DNA from: Paracoccaceae bacterium
GTDB taxonomy: Bacteria > Pseudomonadota > Alphaproteobacteria > Rhodobacterales > Rhodobacteraceae
Reading direction: 5' to 3'
Length of the DNA stretch: 6,195 nucleotides
Assembly: GCA_026997055.1 (NCBI GenBank)
Contig: JALWJU010000185.1
Location: 1 to 6,195 of the forward strand
In this document: positions 1 to 4,569 of the stretch, one piece after another
How positions within the stretch are numbered: position 1 is the stretch's first letter
Layout of the letters: the number at the start of each line of letters is the position of its first letter
The notes under the pieces: model-generated
Told to the model about the DNA's origin: nothing
Seen by the model: the letters and a program-made list of their open reading frames with translations, nothing else
Databases searched by the model: none
Position numbers and translations under genes: made by a program

Positions 1-3
1 GCC

Positions 4-30
4 AAGAAAAGCGGGCAATCTTCCCCGCTT
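4..30 (-). terminator. Rho-independent terminator after the permease gene
   Basis: Read on the minus strand, a 7-bp perfect stem (AAGCGGG pairing with CCCGCTT, plus-strand 24-30 and 9-15) encloses an 8-nt loop and is followed by CTTTTCTT. The stem starts inside the TAA stop codon of the permease gene at 29-31, so stop and terminator overlap. The reverse direction lacks a T-run, so it should work only for minus-strand transcription. Confidence 0.7.
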
Positions 31-1216
31 ACCCTTCTGCCGGCTGGCCGAACAGGGTGATGGCGGCGGCGAGCAGGCACATCAGGGCGAAGAAGGCGGC
101 ATGGGCGCGCTGGCCCCTTGCGCGGGCCTCCAGCGTGGCGATGGCGTTTTGCAGCGCGTAATAGGCGGCAAAGGCGCGGCTGGCCCAGGCGATGATCTCG
201 AAGATATCCGCGCTCCAGGTCAGCGCCAGGCCGGCGGCGACCAGCAGCAGATAGCTGTGCCGGGGCTTCAGACGGTGGCCGGTCAGTTCGTCGCCCAGCC
301 CGCCGGCGCCCCCGGTATCCGCCACGGCGGCCGAGAACTGCGCCGCCAGCGCGGCGATGACCAGCATCACCGGCAGGACCGGCGCCACTTGCGCCATCAG
401 GTCGATGATTGCGGTTTCGCTGATCGGCAAGCTGAGCGCGGCAAAGGAATATGCCAGCAGGACGGTATAGGTGAGATAGATGAGGGTCGAGAAGATCTGC
501 GCCCAGCGCATCGAGCGGATGCGCTCCTGCGGTGTGTATTCCTCGCCCAGGTAGCGCGAGGTCTCGAAGCCCTGCACCGTGACCAGCAGGCCGAAGCCGA
601 GCGTGAGCGCGTGCCAGCCGGTTTCGTGGGCAGGCAGGAAGAGCAGCGCCGAAGCCTGCGCCTTTTGGGCGAAATAGGCCGCAAGCCCCACCAGCAGCCC
701 GGCGATGATGGCAAGCTTCAGCGAGACCGACAGGTACTCCATCCGCTCCAGAGAGCGAAAGCCCCAGCGCCAGCCCACCAGCAGGATCACGACAAAGACG
801 GCGCTGGTCAGCAGCGGTGCCGCCTGGGCGCTGTCGGGCCAGATCAGGCGGGTGCCGAAGGCGCCGAACAGGTTGAGGTAGTAAGCGACCGAGATCACAT
901 AGGCAAAGCCCAGCACCACTTCGCTCATGCGGTCGAGGCGGGCGACCAGGGGCGTGGCTGCGGTGTGGGCGCGCACGGCGATGGAATAGCGGATCGCCGC
1001 GCCAAAGGCCCAGGCCACGGCGCAGAGCGCGGCCATGACCAGCGGGGCGAACCTGCCGTAGGATGCCTGCAGGAGCGGACCCAGGATCAGGAAGCCCGAG
1101 CCGATGATCGAGGCCAGCGGCGTCACCATTGCCCGCCAGGTGCGCGAGCGGAGCAGGGCGGGCAGCCACATCAGGCCGAAGGCGAGAGCGGTCACGGCGA
1201 GAATGGCGCTGTTCAT
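29..1216 (-). CDS. APC/LeuT-fold-like integral membrane permease, uncharacterised
   Basis: A 395-residue, strongly hydrophobic protein with about 11-12 membrane segments (roughly residues 4-20, 34-50, 57-79, 99-120, 135-151, 164-182, 203-215, 240-262, 273-297, 321-336, 343-360 and 371-390). Two places resemble the broken helices of the amino acid-polyamine-organocation superfamily: IIGSGF at 37-42, like the TM1 Gly-Ser-Gly break, and VQGFETSRYLGEEY at 214-227, like the TM6 GFE motif. A Gly-rich stretch follows Asp300 after the ninth segment. No substrate can be named, and it is shorter than typical APC amino acid permeases (usually above 430 residues). The ATG at 1216 has a GAGG (1225-1228) 8 nt upstream. 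The gene lies beyond the rpmE terminator, so it probably depends on read-through or a promoter I could not identify. Membrane localisation is secure; the superfamily call is moderate. Confidence 0.7.
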   Translation of the reverse strand: MNSAILAVTALAFGLMWLPALLRSRTWRAMVTPLASIIGSGFLILGPLLQASYGRFAPLVMAALCAVAWAFGAAIRYSIAVRAHTAATPLVARLDRMSEVVLGFAYVISVAYYLNLFGAFGTRLIWPDSAQAAPLLTSAVFVVILLVGWRWGFRSLERMEYLSVSLKLAIIAGLLVGLAAYFAQKAQASALLFLPAHETGWHALTLGFGLLVTVQGFETSRYLGEEYTPQERIRSMRWAQIFSTLIYLTYTVLLAYSFAALSLPISETAIIDLMAQVAPVLPVMLVIAALAAQFSAAVADTGGAGGLGDELTGHRLKPRHSYLLLVAAGLALTWSADIFEIIAWASRAFAAYYALQNAIATLEARARGQRAHAAFFALMCLLAAAITLFGQPAEG

Positions 1217-1250
1217 GGGGCGAGCCTCGCATAAAGGGGCCTGGGCGACA

Positions 1251-1288
1251 AAGCAAAACGCCGCGCGGGTGGTGTCCCGGCGCGGCGT
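1251..1288 (-). terminator. Strong Rho-independent terminator closing rplS-rpmE
   Basis: On the minus strand ACGCCGCGCCGGG (plus 1276-1288) pairs with CCCGCGCGGCGT (plus 1258-1269), giving a 12-bp GC-rich stem with a single bulged C and a 6-nt loop. TTTTGCTTTG follows. It begins 22 nt after the rpmE stop codon and lies before the permease start, so it should end most rplS-rpmE transcripts. Confidence 0.88.
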
Positions 1289-1310
1289 CTCGTCAGCACA
1301 GGAGCGCGGC

Positions 1311-1532
1311 TCAGAAGCCCAGCCCCTCGTATTTCTTCTTGAATTTCGACACGCGCCCGCCGGTATCCACCAGGCGGGTGCCGCCGCCGGTCCAGGCCGG
1401 GTGCACCGAGGGGTCGATATCGAGCGCCAGCGTGTCGCCCTCGCTTCCCCAGGTCGATTTCATCTTCAGCATGGTGCCGTCGGTCAGCTTGACCTCGATC
1501 ATGTGATAGTCGGGGTGCAGGTCCTTTTTCAT
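1311..1532 (-). CDS. rpmE: 50S ribosomal protein L31 (C-minus form)
   Basis: A 73-residue ribosomal protein of the large subunit that contributes to the bridge between 50S and 30S. The sequence starts MKKDLHPDYHMIEVKLTDG and carries the L31 signatures STWGSEGDTLALDID, HPAWTGGG and DTGGRVSKFKKKY. It contains no cysteine, so it is the zinc-independent C-minus form. The start at 1532 is fixed by GAGGAG at 1540-1545, 7 nt upstream; this Shine-Dalgarno site overlaps the rplS stop codon, so the two genes are probably coupled in translation. A strong terminator follows. The length is normal for the alphaproteobacterial type. Confidence 0.96.
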   Translation of the reverse strand: MKKDLHPDYHMIEVKLTDGTMLKMKSTWGSEGDTLALDIDPSVHPAWTGGGTRLVDTGGRVSKFKKKYEGLGF

Positions 1533-1543
1533 GGCCGCGCTCC

Positions 1544-1918
1544 TCAGGATTTCTTCGGTTTGTAATGGGTGTCTTCGGCGATCCGGGCGGATTTGCCCCG
1601 GCGCGAGCGCAGGTAGTAGAGCTTCGAGCGGCGCACGCGGCCGCGGCGCACCACGGTGATCGATTCGATATTGGTGGAATAGAGCGGAAACACCCGCTCG
1701 ACGCCTTCGCCGAAGCTGATCTTGCGCACGGTGAAGCTGCCGGCGATGCCGTTGCCATTCTTGCGCGAGATGCAGACGCCCTCGTAATTCTGCACCCGGG
1801 TGCGGTTGCCCTCGGTGACCTTGTAGCCGACGCGGATCGTGTCGCCGGCCTTGAAGTCGGGAATGTCCTTGCCGAGCGCCTTGATCTGCTCGGCTTCCAG
1901 TTCTGCGATCAGGTCCAT
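1544..1918 (-). CDS. rplS: 50S ribosomal protein L19
   Basis: A 124-residue large-subunit protein located at the 30S-50S interface. Recognisable blocks are FKAGDTIRVGYKVTEG (22-37), RVQNYEGVCI (41-50), GIAGSFTVRKISFGEGVERV (57-76), and RRGRVRRSKLYYLRSRRGKS (91-110), followed by a basic tail ending in PKKS. The reading frame is open further upstream to 2236, but that extension is Pro/Arg-rich and unlike L19. The ATG at 1918, giving MDLIAELEAEQI, matches the family start and has AGGAG at 1929-1933, 10 nt upstream. rpmE follows after 11 nt. In most bacteria L19 follows trmD directly; here about 1.8 kb of opposite-strand DNA lies between them, so it should use its own promoter. Confidence 0.97.
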   Translation of the reverse strand: MDLIAELEAEQIKALGKDIPDFKAGDTIRVGYKVTEGNRTRVQNYEGVCISRKNGNGIAGSFTVRKISFGEGVERVFPLYSTNIESITVVRRGRVRRSKLYYLRSRRGKSARIAEDTHYKPKKS

Positions 1919-1946
1919 CTGTCTGTCGCTCCTATTCTGCTTGCGG

Positions 1947-1972
1947 TTGGCCCGCGTTGTGGTGTCGGCCAA
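1947..1972 (-). promoter_or_regulatory. Inverted repeat close to the rplS ribosome binding site
   Basis: TTGGCC (1947-1952) and GGCCAA (1967-1972) are perfect complements with a 14-nt loop. The near arm is 13 nt from the AGGAG of rplS at 1929-1933. In the rplS mRNA this could form a 6-bp hairpin next to the initiation site. A 6-bp repeat can arise by chance in GC-rich DNA, so a regulatory role is only a suggestion. Confidence 0.3.
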
Positions 1973-2080
1973 GAGCTCCGCGCCATCATCGGGTCCGCAT
2001 ATGCGCCCGCGGGAGGTAGTCCGTCGTTTCTTTGCTCTGCCCTGCTGAGTGGAGCGCGGAGGGACGCGCATGCGGGGCAG

Positions 2081-2108
2081 GTCCGGGCGACTCGCAGGAG
2101 TCCCGGAC
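2081..2108 (-). promoter_or_regulatory. Imperfect hairpin at the predicted 5' end of the rplS leader
   Basis: GTCCGGG (2081-2087) pairs with CCCGGAC (2102-2108). After a 2-nt bulge, ACTC (2090-2093) pairs with GAGT (2098-2101), leaving a 4-nt loop. The total is 11 bp. If the candidate promoter at 2115-2143 is real, transcription would begin around 2108, so the rplS mRNA would start with this stem. It may stabilise the 5' end or act in control of L19 synthesis. No T-run follows on either strand, so it is not a terminator. Confidence 0.45.
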
Positions 2109-2114
2109 GGGCGG

Positions 2115-2143
2115 GGTATAGGGGCTTGCGCGCCGCAAGGCAA
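2115..2143 (-). promoter_or_regulatory. Candidate promoter for rplS-rpmE
   Basis: Read on the minus strand: a -35-like TTGCCT (2143-2138, 4 of 6 to TTGACA), a 17-nt spacer, and a -10-like TATACC (2120-2115, 4 of 6 to TATAAT). The spacer contains a perfect inverted repeat, CTTGCG-CGC-CGCAAG on the plus strand at 2125-2139, that could be an operator. Position and spacing are right for the separated rplS-rpmE unit, but the elements are only partial matches. It would give a leader of about 190 nt. Confidence 0.45.
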
Positions 2144-2229
2144 GGGCCTTGGCCGCCCTGGGGCGGTCCTGGCCCGGATGCGGGCGTGGAGCGAGGCCGG
2201 GCGGGGACGGGAGGTCGGGGCGGTGAATT

Positions 2230-2258
2230 TGGACAAATTGGCGCAGAATGCGTATAAT
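2230..2258 (+). promoter_or_regulatory. Near-consensus sigma70-type promoter for the SH3b-desaturase pair
   Basis: TGGACA (2230-2235, 5 of 6 to TTGACA), a 17-nt spacer, and a perfect TATAAT (2253-2258). Transcription would start near 2265 and give a leader of about 38 nt before the ATG at 2303. Such a close match to the enterobacterial consensus is uncommon in GC-rich alphaproteobacterial DNA and suggests fairly strong constitutive expression. Confidence 0.75.
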
Positions 2259-2288
2259 ACAGCCCGTCATGTCAGTGAAACGATATTT

Positions 2289-2294
2289 GAGGAG
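2289..2294 (+). promoter_or_regulatory. Ribosome binding site of the SH3b gene
   Basis: GAGGAG lies 8 nt before the ATG at 2303. It selects that start over the out-of-frame ATGs at 2248 and 2269. Confidence 0.8.
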
Positions 2295-2302
2295 ACTTTT
2301 CC

Positions 2303-2758
2303 ATGTTATTCTCAGCAAGCATTTTCGGTGGAAATTCCCGGCTTGTATCGGGCCTGCCCCGGAGGCTCCCCCGCCTCGCGGGATGCCTGGCGCTGCTGGG
2401 CTGGTGGGCTGCCGCAGGCCCGGCCCTGGCCTATGAGACCACGACCAGGGGGGCTGCGAATATCCATGCAGAGCCGCGAAACGGGGCAGAGGTGGTGGAT
2501 GTGCTGAGACCGGGCGAGGCGGTGGAGGTGCTGCGCTGCCGGCTTTTCTGGTGCCAGATCAGCCATTCCGGCCCGGACGGATGGGTGAAGCGGCGGGTGC
2601 TGAGCTCCACGGATGGAGGCGGCGGCGGTGGCCAGGAAATACGCGGAGAAGGCGGCGGCGGCGGCGGTGCCGGCGGTGCCGGCAATGCGGGCGGGATCGG
2701 AACCGCGGCCTCGGGGCGGATGATCTGGACATTGCTCACCTCCCTTTTCGCCGATTAG
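2303..2758 (+). CDS. Secreted SH3b-domain protein with glycine-rich tail
   Basis: A 151-residue protein predicted to be exported. An N-terminal signal peptide has arginines at 20, 21 and 24, a hydrophobic core LAGCLALLGWWAAAG at 25-39, and an Ala-Leu-Ala site, with likely cleavage after residue 43. Residues about 46-101 look like a bacterial SH3 (SH3_3/SH3b) domain: NIHAEPRNGAEVVDVLRPGE, then the usual FWCQI and DGWVKRRVL blocks. Cys79 and Cys84 may pair in the periplasm. Residues 105-133 are nearly all glycine, and a short hydrophobic end (MIWTLLTSLF, 140-149) follows. Bacterial SH3 domains often bind peptidoglycan or proteins at the envelope; the ligand here is unknown. The desaturase-family gene starts 33 nt downstream, so they are probably cotranscribed. 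Confidence 0.8.
   Translation: MLFSASIFGGNSRLVSGLPRRLPRLAGCLALLGWWAAAGPALAYETTTRGAANIHAEPRNGAEVVDVLRPGEAVEVLRCRLFWCQISHSGPDGWVKRRVLSSTDGGGGGGQEIRGEGGGGGGAGGAGNAGGIGTAASGRMIWTLLTSLFAD
2615..2701 (+). repeat. Low-complexity GGC/GGT repeat coding for the Gly-rich tail
   Basis: Runs of GGC and GGT codons occur at 2615-2632 and 2651-2683. They include the 9-nt unit GGCGGTGCC twice in tandem at 2664-2681. The repeats stay in frame within the SH3b gene. Runs of this kind can change length by slippage, so the tail may vary between strains. Confidence 0.7.
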
Positions 2759-2780
2759 GCAATCGCGCGGTGCCATGGTC

Positions 2781-2786
2781 GGGAGG
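2781..2786 (+). promoter_or_regulatory. Ribosome binding site that decides the desaturase start
   Basis: GGGAGG lies 5 nt before the ATG at 2792. Two other ATGs nearby, at 2775 and 2788, are in other frames. Only the one at 2792 opens the desaturase frame, and the Shine-Dalgarno spacing is acceptable though short. Confidence 0.65.
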
Positions 2787-2791
2787 CATGC

Positions 2792-3655
2792 ATGGACCAT
2801 CCGGTCGATATCTTCTGGTTGCACCTGATACGCATTGCCACCAGCGACAACGTGATGATGACGCTCATCGCGGTTCCGGTGCTGTTCGGCTTCGAGCGGT
2901 ATTTCGCCGCGCGCAGGGTTTCGGCCCGCCACTATCGCTTCGGGGCGCTGTTCTTTGCGGTGAATGCGCTGCTGCTGGGGCTGCTGGCCCCGGTCATCAA
3001 CTTCTGGACCGCCGCCGGGGTCCGGGCGCTGGGCTACGGGCTGGTGGACCTCAGCGCCCTGGGATTCGGCGGAATCGGAGGGGCGCTGACGGCGCTGCTG
3101 ATCTCGACCTTCGTCCTCGATTTCTTCTACTACTGGTTTCACCGCTGCCTGCACCGCAGCCCGATCCTCTGGCAGACGCATCTGCTGCATCATTCCGACG
3201 AGAACATGAACATGTTCACCGCTCAGCGGGGGCATGTGTTCGAAGGGCTGCTGGCGCCGTTTTTCATAACCCTGCCAATGGCTTTTCTGTTCCGGCTACC
3301 GCCGCTGGAGATCGCCATCCTCTCCCTGGTGCCGCAGATCTACCAATTCCTCGTCCACGCCAATATCCGGCTCGGATACGGGCCGCTCTGGTGGCTGATC
3401 GTCAGCCCCGATTATCACCGTATCCACCATTCGCGCGAGGCGCGCCACCGCGACAGGAACTTCACCAACTGGTTCCCGATCTGGGACATCCTGTTCGGCA
3501 CGCTCTATCGACCGGCCCCGGGAGAGCGGCCGGCGACCGGGGTGGAAGGGGTCGAGGTCAGGACCATCCGGGACGCTTACATGCTGCCGATCAGAGGCTG
3601 GCGGGAGATGCTGCGGGGGCGCGGGGGGCGGGAGCGGGCCGAGGGCAGGTCCTGA
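2792..3655 (+). CDS. Membrane fatty acid hydroxylase/sterol desaturase family protein
   Basis: A 287-residue membrane enzyme of the di-iron, histidine-box superfamily. The boxes are HRCLH (His117, His121), HLLHH (His130, His133, His134) and HRIHH (His209, His212, His213), with Asp110 and FFYYWFHR just before box 1 and a further His189. Hydrophobic segments lie at about 21-38, 47-70, 95-115 and 152-190, so the histidines should face the cytoplasm. The family uses oxygen to hydroxylate or desaturate lipids; the substrate here (fatty acyl chain, hopanoid, carotenoid or other) cannot be told. The C-terminal NFTNWFPIWDILFGTLYRP and ATGVEG motifs are usual for bacterial members, and the last 15 residues are Arg/Gly-rich and variable-looking. 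It follows the SH3b gene by 33 nt and ends 104 nt from the convergent trmD. Confidence 0.92.
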   Translation: MDHPVDIFWLHLIRIATSDNVMMTLIAVPVLFGFERYFAARRVSARHYRFGALFFAVNALLLGLLAPVINFWTAAGVRALGYGLVDLSALGFGGIGGALTALLISTFVLDFFYYWFHRCLHRSPILWQTHLLHHSDENMNMFTAQRGHVFEGLLAPFFITLPMAFLFRLPPLEIAILSLVPQIYQFLVHANIRLGYGPLWWLIVSPDYHRIHHSREARHRDRNFTNWFPIWDILFGTLYRPAPGERPATGVEGVEVRTIRDAYMLPIRGWREMLRGRGGRERAEGRS

Positions 3656-3759
3656 GCCGGAAGGGAAATGCGGCAGATTTCATGCCTGCTGCGGGGGTAT
3701 TCGGCGAGTGTGAAGGGGGCTGCGTCCCGCCCCGATCGTCCCGATGCGGGATGGAGGGA
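3656..3759. other. Convergent spacer between the desaturase gene and trmD
   Basis: A 104-nt tail-to-tail gap. It contains a 7-bp stem with one G-U pair (3670-3676 with 3686-3692, 9-nt loop) that could fold in the plus-strand RNA, and a short TCCCG-ATG-CGGGA hairpin near 3739-3751. Neither is followed by a T-run, so no standard intrinsic terminator is visible for either gene. Confidence 0.5.
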
Positions 3760-4569
3760 TCATTCCTTCTGCTGCCTTTCGGCCTCCAGATAGGCTTGCC
3801 ACAGGTCCGGGCGGCGCTTGCGGGTCAGCTCTTCGCGCATCCTGCGCCGCCACCTGGCGATTTCGCCGTGGTGGCCGGAGGTGAGGATTGCGGGGATGGA
3901 GCGGCCCCGCCAGGTGGCGGGTCTGGTGTATTGGGGGTGTTCGAGCAGGCCGTCGGAGAAGCTTTCCTCTTCGGTAGAGGCCTGATTTCCCAGCACATTC
4001 GGAAGCAGGCGAACGGTGGCGTCGATCAGGGCCTGGGCGGCGATTTCGCCGCCGGTGAGGATGAAATCGCCGATAGAGACCTCTTCGATGGCATATTCCT
4101 CCAGCACCCGCTCGTCCACGCCCTCGAACCGGCCGCAGAGCAGGGTGACGCCCTCGGCGCGGGCCAGGCGGCGGGCGTCACGCTGGGTGAAGGGGCGCCC
4201 GCGCGGGCTCATATAGATCACCGGCCAGTCGGCGCCGGGACGGATGCCCTCGGCGGCGGCGTCGAGCGCACGGCCCAGCACATCGGCGCGCAGCACCATG
4301 CCGGCGCCGCCGCCGGCGGGCGTGTCGTCCACGTTGCGATGCTTGCCCTCGCCAAAGGGGCGCAGGTCGATGGGCGTGAGGCTCCAGAGGCCATCCTTGA
4401 GCGCGCGGCCGGTGAGGCTCTCGCCCAGAACGCCCGGAAAAGCCTGTGGAAACAAGGTGATAACGCGGGCCTCCCAGGCACCGGGGCGGGCGGTCTCGGC
4501 CATCAGGTCGCGCGGGCGGGCGCTCAGCTGCACCTTTTTCAGGCCGTGGGAGCGGGGTGTCTCAGCCAT
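3760..4569 (-). CDS. trmD: tRNA (guanine-37-N1)-methyltransferase
   Basis: TrmD methylates N1 of G37 next to the anticodon using S-adenosylmethionine, which prevents +1 frameshifting. The 269-residue protein has the SPOUT-knot motifs: VITLFPQAF (36-44), HRNVDDTPAGGGAGMVL (77-93), YMSPRGRPF (119-127), CGRFEGVDERV (145-155), SIGDFILTGGE (165-175) and LLEHPQYTRP (208-217). Arg187 matches the conserved Arg154 of E. coli. The position of the catalytic Asp169 is Glu202 (EESF instead of EDSF). The N-terminus is about 31 residues longer than in E. coli. I prefer the ATG at 4569 because AAGAGG at 4576-4581 lies 6 nt upstream, while the internal ATG at 4503 has no such site. The start overlaps the end of the sulfotransferase-like gene by 8 nt, which suggests coupled translation. 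Confidence 0.96.
   Translation of the reverse strand: MAETPRSHGLKKVQLSARPRDLMAETARPGAWEARVITLFPQAFPGVLGESLTGRALKDGLWSLTPIDLRPFGEGKHRNVDDTPAGGGAGMVLRADVLGRALDAAAEGIRPGADWPVIYMSPRGRPFTQRDARRLARAEGVTLLCGRFEGVDERVLEEYAIEEVSIGDFILTGGEIAAQALIDATVRLLPNVLGNQASTEEESFSDGLLEHPQYTRPATWRGRSIPAILTSGHHGEIARWRRRMREELTRKRRPDLWQAYLEAERQQKE

Larger units (their letters stand above)
1919..2302. other. Divergent intergenic region between rplS and the SH3b gene
   Basis: This 384-nt stretch has no credible gene. The open frames crossing it in both directions are GC-rich shadows with Pro/Arg/Gly-biased translations. It holds the plus-strand promoter near 2230-2258, a candidate minus-strand promoter near 2115-2143, and two inverted repeats at 2081-2108 and 1947-1972 that would lie in the rplS leader. 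The last 80 bases before the SH3b gene are noticeably richer in A and T than the rest. Confidence 0.7.

Noticed and set aside
101..1234. Long plus-strand open frame of 377 codons opposite the permease gene
   Set aside because: Its translation is Gln/Arg/Gly/His-rich without motifs, and it mirrors a clear membrane protein on the other strand. It is a GC-rich shadow frame.
1217..1257. Promoter for the permease (TTGCTT-17 nt-TATGCG on the minus strand)
   Set aside because: Only 3 of 6 matches in each box, overlapping the terminator tail, and it would start transcription at the ribosome binding site.
1996..2005. Palindrome CGCATATGCG in the rplS leader
   Set aside because: Ten bases of perfect self-complementarity leave no loop for an RNA hairpin, and a single short palindrome is weak evidence for an operator.
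1919..2236. N-terminal extension of L19 to 230 residues
   Set aside because: The extra 106 residues are Pro/Arg-rich and unlike any L19; the ATG at 1918 has a Shine-Dalgarno site and gives the normal length.
2248..2436. Small plus-strand open frame starting at the ATG at 2248
   Set aside because: The ATG lies at the -10 box, upstream of the predicted transcription start, with no ribosome binding site, and the frame overlaps the better supported SH3b gene.
3670..3692. Hairpin after the desaturase gene as an intrinsic terminator
   Set aside because: The stem has a G-U pair and is followed by GGGGGTATT, not a T-run; on the other strand it contains a mismatch.
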